Shown: positions 49,384 to 57,737 of the stretch, in pieces
Layout: each line of letters starts with the position of its first letter
Numbering within the stretch: the stretch's first letter is position 1
DNA from: JAOPZW01 sp963835295
Lineage (GTDB): Bacteria > Actinomycetota > Thermoleophilia > Solirubrobacterales > Solirubrobacteraceae
Reading direction: 5' to 3'
DNA length: 64,000 nucleotides
NCBI GenBank assembly: GCA_963835295.1
Contig: CAWIEX010000010.1
Coordinates: 496,001-560,000 of the forward strand
Made by a program: the position numbers and the translations under genes
Notes under the pieces: model-generated
What the model was told of the DNA's origin: nothing
Databases searched by the model: none
The model's input: the letters and a program-made list of their open reading frames with translations, nothing else

Positions 49384-49782
49384 CTACGACAGGCGGTTCT
49401 CGATGCCCATCGGGCGGGCGCCCACCGCGGGCTCGTCGACCGGCTCGGCCGCCGCGGGCTGATCGACGCCCAGGGTCTGGGCCAGCTCGCCGCTCTCGTA
49501 CATCTCGGTGACGATGTCGCAGCCGCCGACGAGCTCGCCGTTGACGAAGAGCTGCGGGATCGTCGGCCACTGCGAGAGCGCCGAGAGCTCCTGGCGGATG
49601 CGCGGGTCGGGAAGGATGTCGACCGCCGCGAATGGGGCGTTGAGGGCCTGCAGAGCGGCGACCGTGCGCGCGGAGAAGCCGCACATCGGCTGCTCGGGCG
49701 TGCCCTTCATGAAGAGGATCACGGGGTTCTCGCCGATCGCCTGCGCGATGGCGTCGCGGATCTGGTTGGACTGCTCGCTCAT
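49384..49782 (-). CDS. grxD: Monothiol glutaredoxin, Grx4 family
   Basis: The protein has 132 residues. The monothiol CGFS centre is visible (QPMCGFSARTV) near residue 35, with WPTIPQLFVNGELVGGCDIV carrying the cis-Pro and glutathione-binding residues. Such proteins bind a 2Fe-2S cluster with glutathione and work with BolA. Its ATG overlaps the bolA stop, making a BolA-Grx pair. The C-terminal extension of about 25 residues is poorly conserved. Confidence 0.94.
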   Translation of the reverse strand: MSEQSNQIRDAIAQAIGENPVILFMKGTPEQPMCGFSARTVAALQALNAPFAAVDILPDPRIRQELSALSQWPTIPQLFVNGELVGGCDIVTEMYESGELAQTLGVDQPAAAEPVDEPAVGARPMGIENRLS

Positions 49783-50000
49783 GGTGTCTCCGTCTTGAGT
49801 TGCAGGGCGTGGATCTCGCCGCCTAGCTCGCCATCGAAGGCGGCGTAGACGAGACGGTGCTGCTGGATCCGGCTCAGCCCGGCGAAGGCGTCCGCGACGA
49901 CGCGCGCGCTGAAATGCACGTTGTCGGGCGACTGCACGTCGGCCGTCGCGCCGGGAATACGCGCCTCGATGCGGGCTTTGACTTCGCTGGCTGTGGGCAT
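49779..50000 (-). CDS. bolA: BolA family protein
   Basis: The protein has 73 residues. The family core is DNVHFSARVVADAFAGLSRIQQHRLVYAAF, split here as VHFSARVV (with the His ligand) and QQHRLVYAAFDG. BolA partners the monothiol glutaredoxin encoded next in Fe-S cluster trafficking. It is divergent from an A-type Fe-S carrier gene 41 bases away, so the two transcripts form one Fe-S locus. Confidence 0.93.
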   Translation of the reverse strand: MPTASEVKARIEARIPGATADVQSPDNVHFSARVVADAFAGLSRIQQHRLVYAAFDGELGGEIHALQLKTETP

Positions 50001-50026
50001 CCTCGGACACCAAGGGTAGCGACCGC

Positions 50027-50041
50027 TATTCTTTGTGAAGT
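50027..50041 (+). promoter_or_regulatory. Candidate -10 box giving a near-leaderless erpA transcript
   Basis: TATTCT at 50027-50032 is nine bases before the ATG at 50042. Initiation six or seven bases after a -10 hexamer would leave only two or three leader bases, and no ribosome site is seen. Leaderless mRNAs are common in actinobacteria. No -35 match is obvious. Confidence 0.45.
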
Positions 50042-50422
50042 ATGAGCACCCAGATCACCTACCACGCCAAGGGCGTGGCCCTCACCGAGACCGGGGCCGA
50101 GAAGGTCCGCGAGTTCCTGAGCTCGCAGGGGCTCAACGAGACGGCCGGCCTGCGCGTCGGCGTGCGGGGCGGTGGCTGCTCGGGCTTCCAGTATCAGCTC
50201 GCCTTCGACGAGCAGCGCGACGGCGACGCGATCTTCGAGCACAGCGGGCTGCGCCTGCTCGTCGACAACCAGAGCCTGCCCTACGTGGACGGCTCGACCA
50301 TCGACTACGTCGACTCGCTTCAGGGAGCCGGGTTCCAGGTCAACAACCCGAACGTCGTCGCGGCCTGCGGCTGCGGCTCGTCCTTCCGCGTCGCGGAGGA
50401 CGAAGAGGTCTCCGCCGTCTAG
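50042..50422 (+). CDS. erpA: A-type iron-sulfur cluster carrier (HesB/IscA/ErpA family)
   Basis: The protein has 126 residues. Three conserved Cys are in place: GGGCSGFQY near residue 45 and ACGCGSSF near 110. It accepts Fe-S clusters and hands them to apoproteins. Divergent from bolA-grxD; its stop overlaps the GTG of the following lipoprotein gene by one base. ErpA rather than IscA is suggested by the lone location, but the two cannot be told apart reliably. Confidence 0.93.
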   Translation: MSTQITYHAKGVALTETGAEKVREFLSSQGLNETAGLRVGVRGGGCSGFQYQLAFDEQRDGDAIFEHSGLRLLVDNQSLPYVDGSTIDYVDSLQGAGFQVNNPNVVAACGCGSSFRVAEDEEVSAV

Positions 50423-51693
50423 TGCCGCGCGCGATCGCGGCGGCTCTGCTGGCCGCCGCCGTCGCCCTGGGGGCCTGCGGCGGTAACGACCACAAGGCGT
50501 CGTCGACCGCTTCGACGCCCAAGAAGCCGCTGCCGGCCAAGCCCGCGCCGGCCGACATCGCGCCCGGCGGCGGCCTGGCCATCGGGATGACCGAGATCAA
50601 TCCCGACCTCTTCTGGCACCGCAAGGACGTCGGCGCCTTCACGCCGTGGCGCGACCGCCTCGAGGCGCTCAAGCCACCGCTGTACCGCCTCGTCGTCGAC
50701 TGGTCCTCGCTGCAGCCCAGGCAGGACGGCCCCATCGACTGGACCAAGGCGTCCGACGGCTGCATGCGCGGGCTGCAGCCCTGCCGTCCGTATCACGGGA
50801 TTCGCGACACGCTGCGCGCCATCCGCTCCCAGCAGCAGGCCGGCAACGGCTTCGCGACGATGGTCGTCCTCTACGGCGTGCCCGACTGGGCCGCGACGTC
50901 CGGTCACGGCTGCGAGCGCGAGGGGATCACCGCGCGCTCGCGCCCGATCAACGCGCAGGGCCTCGAGGGCTACAAGAAGCTGATCGGCTCGCTGCAGGAC
51001 CTGGCCAAGACCGAGGGCGTCGACATCAACTGGTGGAGCCCGTGGAACGAGCCCAACGGGCCGTTCTTCATCAGCCCGCAGCGCGAGCAGTGCAAGGGCT
51101 CGTCGAAGTCGCTGGCCCCCGCCGTCTACGCCAAGCTCGCCCGCGCCATGCGCGCGGAGCTGAAGCCAGGGCAGCAGCTGGTCGTCGGCGAGCTCGCCGG
51201 CCTCAAGAACGCGCGCAAGTACGGCACCTCGATCTCCGAGTTCTTCGACGGCCTCCCCGACGACGTCGTCTGCAACGCGGGGGTCTTCGCCCAGCACCAG
51301 TACTCCAAGCGCGGCAGCGCGGCCAACGACTCCGGCGCGGTGGGCAACCTCGAGGAGGTCCTCGACCGGCGCGCGTGCACCAAGGGCAAGCCGATCTGGG
51401 TCACCGAGAGCGGCGTCGGCGGCCCGCACGTCGGCGACGAGCGCTCCCCCAGCGACAAGGGCATCCGCGCCGACTGCCAGGCCCTCAACGTGTCGCTGCG
51501 CCGCTGGAACACCGACCCGCGCGTGGACGCCGTCTTCCAGTACACCTTCCGCGACGACCCGATCTTCCCGGTCGGGCTGGCTGACGCGAAGCTGAGCAAG
51601 GCGTGGCCGGCCTACGACCTGTTCAAGGCGTGGGGCGCCGATCGCAAGCCCGACGGCCCGGCGCCCACGCTGCCGGCCGACTGCAAGGCCTGA
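50422..51693 (+). CDS. Lipoprotein glycoside hydrolase (clan A TIM barrel, GH39-like)
   Basis: The protein has 423 residues. Lipobox ALGAC gives a lipid-anchored Cys near residue 16. A linker of 35 residues precedes a TIM barrel with both clan-A acids: WSPWNEPNGPFF (acid/base Glu near 205) and PIWVTESGVGG (nucleophile Glu near 325). YRLVVDWSSLQPRQDGPIDW is typical of the first strands. It probably cuts a plant or microbial glycan at the cell surface. Start GTG overlaps erpA stop. Substrate unknown. Confidence 0.82.
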   Translation: MPRAIAAALLAAAVALGACGGNDHKASSTASTPKKPLPAKPAPADIAPGGGLAIGMTEINPDLFWHRKDVGAFTPWRDRLEALKPPLYRLVVDWSSLQPRQDGPIDWTKASDGCMRGLQPCRPYHGIRDTLRAIRSQQQAGNGFATMVVLYGVPDWAATSGHGCEREGITARSRPINAQGLEGYKKLIGSLQDLAKTEGVDINWWSPWNEPNGPFFISPQREQCKGSSKSLAPAVYAKLARAMRAELKPGQQLVVGELAGLKNARKYGTSISEFFDGLPDDVVCNAGVFAQHQYSKRGSAANDSGAVGNLEEVLDRRACTKGKPIWVTESGVGGPHVGDERSPSDKGIRADCQALNVSLRRWNTDPRVDAVFQYTFRDDPIFPVGLADAKLSKAWPAYDLFKAWGADRKPDGPAPTLPADCKA

Positions 51694-51701
51694 CGCAGGC
51701 C

Positions 51702-53285
51702 ATGGGCGCCTCGGTCTACGACGAGCGCCCGTGGCTGGCCCGCTACTCCGACGGCCAGCCGCCCGACATCGAGCCCGACCATCCGAGCGCCCTGGCCATG
51801 TTCGACGCCACGGTGCGCCGCGCGCCGGACGCCGTCGCGATCCACTACCGCGACAGCGCGCTGACCTGCGCCGAGCTCGACGAGCGCTCCGGCGCCTTGG
51901 CCGCGGCGCTCGCGCAGCGCGGTGTGGCGCGCGGTGAGCGCGTCGCGCTGTACCTGCAGAACGTCCCGGCGTTCGTCGTCGCCGTGCTGGCGGCGTGGAA
52001 GCTCGGGGCCATCGCCGTGTCGGTCAACCCGATGCTCAAGGAGCGCGAGGTGCGCACGCTGCTCGAGGACTGCGAGCCAGTGGCGCTCGTGACGCTCGAG
52101 TCGCTGTGGGAGGAGGTGGCGCGCGAGGCCGTCGCGGGCACCTCGGTGCGCGTCGTGGTCACCGAGGCGCAGGTCGACGAGCTCGCGCGCGAGCACGCAG
52201 GGCAGGCGCCGCCCGATCCGGGCCTGGGCCCGGACGACGTCGCCTTCCTGACCTACACGTCGGGGACCACCGGGCCTCCCAAGGGCGCCATGAACACGCA
52301 CGGCAACGTCGTCTTCAGCTCGCAGACCTATCGCGACTGGGTGGGCGTCGGGGCCGACGACGTGATCCTCGGCGTGGCTCCGCTCTTTCACATCACGGGG
52401 CTCATCGCCCACGTCGGCCTCTCGCTGCTGACCGGCGCGTCGCTGGTGCTCGACCATCGCTTCGACGCCGCCCGGGCGCTCGAGCTGATCGAGCGCCACC
52501 GGGTCACGTTCACGACAGGCGCGATCACCGTCTTCATCGCCCTCATGAACGCGCCCGAGGCGGGGGAGCGCGACACCTCGTCGCTGCGCACGATCGTCAG
52601 CGGCGGGGCGCCGATCGCACCCGCGACCGTCGAGGCCTTCGAGGAGCGCTTCGGCACCTACATCCACAACATCTACGGGCTGACGGAGACGACCTCGCCC
52701 TCGCATTGCGTGCCGATCGGGACGCGCGCGCCCATCGACCCCACCTCGGGTGCGCTGTCGGTCGGCGTCCCGGTCTACGGCACGCTCGTGCGCGTGGTCG
52801 GCGAGGACGGCCGCGACCTGCCGGCGGGCGAGGTGGGCGAGCTCGTCACCTCGGGGCCGCAGGTCGTGCCGGGCTACTGGGGGCGCCCGGAGGAGAGCGA
52901 GCGAGCGATCCCCGGCGGGGCGCTGCACACGGGCGACGTCGGCTTCATGGACGCCGACGGCTGGTTCTTCGTCGTCGACCGCAAGAAGGACCAGATCAAC
53001 GCCGCCGGCTACAAGGTGTGGCCGCGCGAGGTCGAGGACGTCCTCTACGGCCATCCGGCCGTGCGCGAGGCCGCCGTCGTCGGCGTTGCCGACGCCTACC
53101 GCGGCGAGACGGTGAAGGCCTTCGTCAGCCTGCGCCCCGGCGAGATGGTGGAGGCCGACGAGCTGATCGCGTTCTGCCGCGAGCGCATGGCGGCCTACAA
53201 GTACCCGCGCGCGGTCGAGCTCGTCGACGAGCTGCCCAGGACCGCGAGCGGCAAGGTCCTGCGCCGCGTGCTGCGCGATCGCTAG
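51702..53285 (+). CDS. AMP-dependent acyl-CoA synthetase
   Basis: A 527-residue ANL-superfamily enzyme that activates a carboxylic acid with ATP and CoA. Motifs in order: TYTSGTTGPPKGAM (P-loop, near 180), YGLTETTSP (near 325), GWFFVVDRKKDQINAAGYKV (hinge and A8) and PRTASGKVLRR with the catalytic Lys at the end. The size and sequence suggest a medium/long-chain or aromatic acid. ATG 51702 is nine bases after the lipoprotein stop. Confidence 0.92.
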   Translation: MGASVYDERPWLARYSDGQPPDIEPDHPSALAMFDATVRRAPDAVAIHYRDSALTCAELDERSGALAAALAQRGVARGERVALYLQNVPAFVVAVLAAWKLGAIAVSVNPMLKEREVRTLLEDCEPVALVTLESLWEEVAREAVAGTSVRVVVTEAQVDELAREHAGQAPPDPGLGPDDVAFLTYTSGTTGPPKGAMNTHGNVVFSSQTYRDWVGVGADDVILGVAPLFHITGLIAHVGLSLLTGASLVLDHRFDAARALELIERHRVTFTTGAITVFIALMNAPEAGERDTSSLRTIVSGGAPIAPATVEAFEERFGTYIHNIYGLTETTSPSHCVPIGTRAPIDPTSGALSVGVPVYGTLVRVVGEDGRDLPAGEVGELVTSGPQVVPGYWGRPEESERAIPGGALHTGDVGFMDADGWFFVVDRKKDQINAAGYKVWPREVEDVLYGHPAVREAAVVGVADAYRGETVKAFVSLRPGEMVEADELIAFCRERMAAYKYPRAVELVDELPRTASGKVLRRVLRDR

Positions 53286-53299
53286 GCTCGGCGCGCGGC

Positions 53300-54103
53300 A
53301 TGCCCGACGTCTACGCCAGTATCGACAGCGCCGAGGAGGCCGTCCAGGAGCGGCTCGCCGACGTCCTCGAGCTGCGCGCGGCCGATGCCGGCCAGCAGGC
53401 GATGCTCGAGGATTACCTGGCCGACCTGCCGCTGCCCGATGGCGCGCGCGTGCTGGAGGTGGGGTGCGGCACCGGGGCGGTGGCGCGCACGCTCGCCGTA
53501 CGCCCGGGCGTGGGCGAGGTGGTGGGCCTCGATCCGTCGCCGGTGTTCGTGCAGCGCGCGCGGGAGATCGCCGCCGGCGTGGCCAACCTCTCCTACGTGG
53601 TGGGCGGCGGGACGGCGCTGGCCTTCGACGACGGCGCCTTCGACGCCGTGATCTTCCACACCGTGCTCTCGCACATCCCGGAGGTCGGCACGGCGCTGGC
53701 CGAGGCGGCGCGGGTCACGGCTCCCGGCGGCGCGCTGGCGGCCTTCGACGGCGACTACGCGACCACCACCGTGGCCGTCGGGGACCACGACCCGCTGCAG
53801 GCCTGCGTCGATGCCGCCATGGAGGCCCTCGTTCACGATCGCTACCTGGTGCGACGGCTCGGCGCCCTCGTGCGGGCGGCGGGGTGGGACGTCGTGCGGC
53901 TCCGCAGCCACGGCTACGTCGAGAGCGAGGATCCCGGCTACATGCTCACGCTCGTCGACCGCGGGGCGGACACGCTGGTGGCGGCCAGCCGCCTCGGCTC
54001 GGACGCCGCCGAAGCGCTGAAGAGCGAGGCGCGCCGCCGCGTCGCGGCCGGCGAGTTCTTCGGCCACATCGCCTACGCGAGCCTGATCGGTCGCCGCCCA
54101 TGA
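53300..54103 (+). CDS. SAM-dependent class I methyltransferase
   Basis: The protein has 267 residues. SAM motifs: VLEVGCGTGAVARTLA (motif I), VVGLDPSPVFVQRAR (acidic residue binding ribose), FDAVIFHTVLSHIPE (motif II region) and ARVTAPGGALAAFDGD. Methyl acceptor unknown. It lies between an acyl-CoA synthetase (14 bases upstream) and an M29 aminopeptidase (ATGA overlap), which does not define its substrate. Confidence 0.9.
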   Translation: MPDVYASIDSAEEAVQERLADVLELRAADAGQQAMLEDYLADLPLPDGARVLEVGCGTGAVARTLAVRPGVGEVVGLDPSPVFVQRAREIAAGVANLSYVVGGGTALAFDDGAFDAVIFHTVLSHIPEVGTALAEAARVTAPGGALAAFDGDYATTTVAVGDHDPLQACVDAAMEALVHDRYLVRRLGALVRAAGWDVVRLRSHGYVESEDPGYMLTLVDRGADTLVAASRLGSDAAEALKSEARRRVAAGEFFGHIAYASLIGRRP

Positions 54104-55311
54104 GCGCGAGCGCCGACGCGCGGATGGGCGCCTTCGCCCGCCTGATCGTCCGCACCGGCGTGAACCTCAACGAGGGTCAGGAGCTGCTCCTGCACGCCCA
54201 GCACGAGCACGCGCCCTTCGTGCGCGCGCTCGCCCGGGAGGCCTACGCCGCCGGCGCGCGCTTCGTCGACGTCGCCTACGCCGACCGCTGGGTGCAGCGT
54301 GCCTTCGTCGAGACCGCGTCCGACGAGATGCTCGGCTGGACGCCGCCGTGGATGGTCGCGCGCCTGGAGCGCGCGATCGAGGTCGGCGCGGCCATCATCG
54401 GCGTGTCGGCCGACTCGGGGGCCGAGGTCTACGAGGGCCTCGACGGCGAGCGGCTCGCCCGCGCACGCTTCCGCGACTTCGACCGCGTGTGGATGGAAGG
54501 CATCATGGGCCGCAAGCTCGCGTGGTCGCTCGTCGCCTACCCGACCGAGGGCTGGGCGCGCGAAGCGCTCGGCGAGCCGGACGTCGACCGGCTGTGGGAC
54601 GCCTTCGCGCACGCCCTGCGCCTCGACGAGCCCGACCCCGCCGCGGCGTGGAACGCGCGCCTGGACGAGCTGCAGGCACGGGCGCGCGAGCTCACCGCGC
54701 GAGCGTTCACGGCGCTGCGCTATCGCGGCCCGGGCACCGACCTCGAGGTGGGGCTGCTCGAGGGCGGGCGCTGGCTGGCCGGCCGGGAGCGCACCGTCCA
54801 CGGCCAGGTGCACGCGCCGAACCTGCCGACCGAGGAGGTCTTCACCAGCCCGCACCGCGAGCGCGCCGAAGGCACCGTCCGCAGCACGATGCCGCTTGCG
54901 CTGCACGGGACGATCATCGAGGGCCTCGAGCTGCGCGTGGCGGGCGGCGAGATCGTCGAGGCCCGCGCCACTCGGGGCGAGGACGCCCTGCGCACCGAGC
55001 TCGCGCTCGACGACGGCGCGCGGCGCTTCGGCGAGGTCGCGCTGGTGGACGCCTCCTCGCGCGTCGGCGAGACCGGCATCATCTTCAACAACACGCTCTT
55101 CGACGAGAACGCCGCGGCGCACATCGCTTGGGGCAACGCGCTGCCCTGGGCCCTGGACGACGTCCCCGAGGAGCAGCACCTCGCCGCGGGCCTGAACCAG
55201 TCGATGACCCACACGGACTTCATGGTCGGCTCACCCGAGGTCGAGATCGACGGGGTCGAGCCCGGCGGTGCGGCGGTGGCGCTGCTGCGCGGGGGTGTCT
55301 GGCAGCTGTAG
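54100..55311 (+). CDS. M29 family aminopeptidase
   Basis: A 403-residue cytoplasmic metallo-aminopeptidase (AmpS/AmpT type). Metal and catalytic residues: PTEEVFTSPHRERAEG near residue 245 (two Glu), the later FNNTLFDENAAAHIAWGNAL with conserved Asp/Glu and His, and the final MTHTDFMVGSPEVEIDG carrying His and Asp ligands. It removes N-terminal residues from peptides. The ATG overlaps the methyltransferase stop. An inverted-repeat element follows its stop. Confidence 0.93.
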   Translation: MSASADARMGAFARLIVRTGVNLNEGQELLLHAQHEHAPFVRALAREAYAAGARFVDVAYADRWVQRAFVETASDEMLGWTPPWMVARLERAIEVGAAIIGVSADSGAEVYEGLDGERLARARFRDFDRVWMEGIMGRKLAWSLVAYPTEGWAREALGEPDVDRLWDAFAHALRLDEPDPAAAWNARLDELQARARELTARAFTALRYRGPGTDLEVGLLEGGRWLAGRERTVHGQVHAPNLPTEEVFTSPHRERAEGTVRSTMPLALHGTIIEGLELRVAGGEIVEARATRGEDALRTELALDDGARRFGEVALVDASSRVGETGIIFNNTLFDENAAAHIAWGNALPWALDDVPEEQHLAAGLNQSMTHTDFMVGSPEVEIDGVEPGGAAVALLRGGVWQL

Positions 55312-55323
55312 GGCGCTCGTCCC

Positions 55324-55571
55324 GCGGGGCGCTTGCGGTGCTGCGCGGCGCGAACAGCATCATCGAGGGAGAGAGAGCGACCGGTGGGAGGCGCGCCAGC
55401 GGCGTCTTCGTGGCGCGCCGGCACTCATCCCGATGACGAGTGGCGAGTTTGTCCCCCTCAGGCTGACAAAGTCGCCACTCGTCGGCCGCGGCCGCCGGTA
55501 GGGCCGCTCGCGCTCGACCACCGCTCACTCCCTTCCCTCGATGAGCAGTTGGCCGCGCGCCCGCGCAAGCG
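55324..55571. repeat. Composite inverted-repeat element, copy 2
   Basis: Located between convergent genes. The left end (GCGGGGCGCTTGCGG, then GCGCGGCG, then CATCGAGGGAGAG) matches the left end of the element at 29622-29990, and the right end carries the inverted motif (CCCTCGATG, CGCAAGC). Inside are GGCGCGCCA/TGGCGCGCC (55390-55398 and 55411-55419) and a central palindrome at 55435-55483. The central arm GAGTGGCGACTTTGTC aligns loosely with the GGGTGGTCGCTCTTGTGC of copy 1, so the cores also look related. Confidence 0.7.
55435..55483. terminator. Central 19-bp palindrome of element 2
   Basis: GACGAGTGGCGAGTTTGTC (55435-55453) pairs with GACAAAGTCGCCACTCGTC (55465-55483) except one base, around an 11-base loop. 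It stands between two convergent stop codons and could end transcripts from either side. Confidence 0.5.
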
Positions 55572-55582
55572 GACGAGCGGGC

Positions 55583-56101
55583 CTAACCGACCGCCCGGCG
55601 CATCGCCACGCGCGGCGCGTCGCCCGGGATCCGCTCCGCCTCCTCGGCGACCAGGGCGGCGAGCTCGGGGCCCTGGTCGGCGGGGGCGACCACGCGGAAG
55701 CCCAGGCGCTCGTAGTAGGGGGCGTTCCACGGCACGTCGCGAAACGTCGTGAGCGTTAGCGCGGGCCGGCCCTCGGCGGCGGCCAGGGCCGCGAGGTGGT
55801 CGACGAGCGCCGCTCCGAGCCCGCGCCGCGCGTGGGCGGGAGCGACGCTGACCTGCTCGACGTGCGCGCAGCCGTCGACGATGGAGCTGACCAGGTAGGC
55901 GACGGGGAGGTCGTCGGCGTCGACCGCCACCCACGCGTGCCCGCCGGCCCGAAACGGCTCGAGCTCGGCGGTCGAGCCGGGGTCGTCGTGCGCGATCTCG
56001 GGCATCCCGACCGCCGCGAAGAGCGCCCCGGCTTCGCGCTCGATCGCCACCAGCGCCTCGAGCTCGTCGCGGCGCGGCGCGCGGATCGCGGGAGCGCTCA
56101 C
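55583..56101 (-). CDS. GNAT family N-acetyltransferase
   Basis: The protein has 172 residues. The acetyl-CoA site is visible: HVEQVSVAPAHARRGLGAAL with the Q/R-x2-G-x-G/A pattern, followed by LTLTTFRDVPWNAPYYERLGF typical of GNAT motif B. Acceptor unknown. GTG 56101 overlaps the glycosylase stop (GTGA), so it is the last gene of the hemQ operon. Confidence 0.9.
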   Translation of the reverse strand: MSAPAIRAPRRDELEALVAIEREAGALFAAVGMPEIAHDDPGSTAELEPFRAGGHAWVAVDADDLPVAYLVSSIVDGCAHVEQVSVAPAHARRGLGAALVDHLAALAAAEGRPALTLTTFRDVPWNAPYYERLGFRVVAPADQGPELAALVAEEAERIPGDAPRVAMRRAVG

Positions 56102-56667
56102 GTCGGGGCGTTGTACAGGGAGCTCCACAGCAGCAGGCACGCCGCCGTGCGGTGGGGCCGCCACGGCTCGGCGAGCGCCGTGAGCTCGGCGGCCCCCGGC
56201 AGGCCCTCGAGGCCGTACGCGCGCTGCACCGCGCGGCGGATGCCGAGGTCGCCCACGGCCAGCACGTCGGGGCGACCGAGGGAGAACATCAGGAAGATGT
56301 GCGCGCTCCACTCGCCGATGCCCTTGACCGCGGTGAGCTCGGCCGCGACCTCCTCGTCGGACAGCTCCTGGAGGCGGTCGAGCTCGAGCTCGCCGGAGAG
56401 CACGCGCTCGGCCAGGGATCGCAGGTAGGCCGTCTTCGCGTGCGACAGGCCGACGGCGACGCGCAGCTCGTCGGGCTCGTCGGCCAGGATCTGCGCCGGC
56501 GTCGGCGGGTGGCCGCCGAAGCGCTCGAGCAGGCGCCCGTAGATCGCGCGCGCCGAGGTCACCGACAGCTGCTGGCCGACGATCGCGCGCACCAGCGCGG
56601 CGTAGACGTCGCCGCGCGGCGGCCGGGGCTCGGGGACGCCGCGCTCGTCGAGCAGCCGCGCGAGCAC
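56098..56667 (-). CDS. DNA-3-methyladenine glycosylase II (AlkA-like, HhH-GPD)
   Basis: The protein has 189 residues from GTG 56667. It removes alkylated purines from DNA. AALVRAIVGQQLSVTSARAI opens the HhH-GPD fold, the helix-hairpin-helix is AVKGIGEWSAHIFLMFSLGR, and the catalytic Asp is in VLAVGDLGIRR. The family-like segment DAWEHLRAADP lies just upstream in frame, preceded by ATA overlapping the FNR stop (GCATAG), so the true start may be an AUA codon at 56703, giving 201 residues. Confidence 0.88.
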   Translation of the reverse strand: MLARLLDERGVPEPRPPRGDVYAALVRAIVGQQLSVTSARAIYGRLLERFGGHPPTPAQILADEPDELRVAVGLSHAKTAYLRSLAERVLSGELELDRLQELSDEEVAAELTAVKGIGEWSAHIFLMFSLGRPDVLAVGDLGIRRAVQRAYGLEGLPGAAELTALAEPWRPHRTAACLLLWSSLYNAPT

Positions 56668-56699
56668 CGGGTCGGCGGCGCGCAGGTGCTCCCAGGCGT

Positions 56700-57737
56700 C
56701 TATGCCTGGCCCTCGACGGCGCCCGGGACGCCCGTGTTCGTCGAGTACTTCGGCTGGATCTTCATCTCCGGCCGGATGTGGTGCACGGCCTGCGAGACGG
56801 CGATCGCGGCCTCGGCGTAGCCGGTCGCGATGAGCTTGAGCTTGCCGTCGAAGGTGGTGATGTCGCCGCAGGCCCACACGCGGTCCAGCGAGGTCTTGAA
56901 CAGCCCGTCGACGCGGATGGCGCCCTTCTCGATCTCGAAGCCCCACTCCTTGAGCGGGCCCAGCGCGGTCTTGAACCCGAGCTGGAGCAGGATCGCGTCG
57001 CACGGCACATCGACGACGCTGTCGGGGTCCTCGGAGTGGAAGAGCTGCACGCCCTCCACGGCGCCGTTGCCGACCACGTCGCGCACCTGGTAGGGCACGT
57101 GCAGGTCGATGCGCCCCTCGGCGTGAGCGTCCATGACCTCCTTGACCGTCGCCTCGTGCGCGCGGAAGCCCTCGCGGCGGTGCACGAGCGCCACCCGCTC
57201 GGCGGTGTCGAGCAGGTTGACGACCCAGTCGCAGGCGCTGTCGCCGCCGCCGATGATGACCACGCGCTTGCCCTCGAACTCGCTCTTGGAGCCGACGAGG
57301 TAGTGCGCGCCGCGGCCCTCCCAGGCGCTCATGTCGTAGTCGGGCAGCTTCTTGGGCTCGAAGGCGCCGTGCCCGCCGGCCACGATCACCGTGCGCGAGC
57401 GCAGGTCGCCGCGATCGGTGTGCAGGACGACGAGGTCGTCCTCCCACGAGATCGAGTCGGCGGTCGTCTCCAGGTGCACCGGGACGTCGAACTGCTCGAT
57501 CGTCTGCTGGCGGTGCAGCTCGACGAGGTCCTTGGCCAGGATCTTGGGGTGGCCGGGCACGTCGAAGATCCACTTCTCCGGATAGAGCGTGGTGAGCTGG
57601 CCGCCGAGCTCGGGCAGGGAGTCGATGATGCGCGAGCTGGCCTCGCGCATGCCGGCCCAGAAGGCCGCGGACAGGCCGACCGGCCCCGCGCCGATCACCG
57701 TGATGTCGCGGACGTCGTCGAAGTCGGGATGGCTCAT
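56700..57737 (-). CDS. Ferredoxin/flavodoxin-NADP+ reductase, thioredoxin-reductase-like type
   Basis: The protein has 345 residues. FAD fold ITVIGAGPVGLSAAFWAG at the N-terminus, NADPH fold VVIIGGGDSACDWVVNLL near 160, and late CGDITTFDGKLKLIATGYAEA. It has no CxxC redox pair, which separates it from thioredoxin reductase and matches the TrxR-like FNR group. It passes electrons between NADPH and ferredoxin. It overlaps hemQ (ATGA), so a shared link to heme or Fe-S redox is plausible. Confidence 0.9.
   Translation of the reverse strand: MSHPDFDDVRDITVIGAGPVGLSAAFWAGMREASSRIIDSLPELGGQLTTLYPEKWIFDVPGHPKILAKDLVELHRQQTIEQFDVPVHLETTADSISWEDDLVVLHTDRGDLRSRTVIVAGGHGAFEPKKLPDYDMSAWEGRGAHYLVGSKSEFEGKRVVIIGGGDSACDWVVNLLDTAERVALVHRREGFRAHEATVKEVMDAHAEGRIDLHVPYQVRDVVGNGAVEGVQLFHSEDPDSVVDVPCDAILLQLGFKTALGPLKEWGFEIEKGAIRVDGLFKTSLDRVWACGDITTFDGKLKLIATGYAEAAIAVSQAVHHIRPEMKIQPKYSTNTGVPGAVEGQA

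Noticed and set aside
50035..50421. Upstream extension of the lipoprotein glycosidase frame through erpA
   Set aside because: The lipobox signal begins at GTG 50422, and the overlapping erpA frame contains all conserved cysteines.
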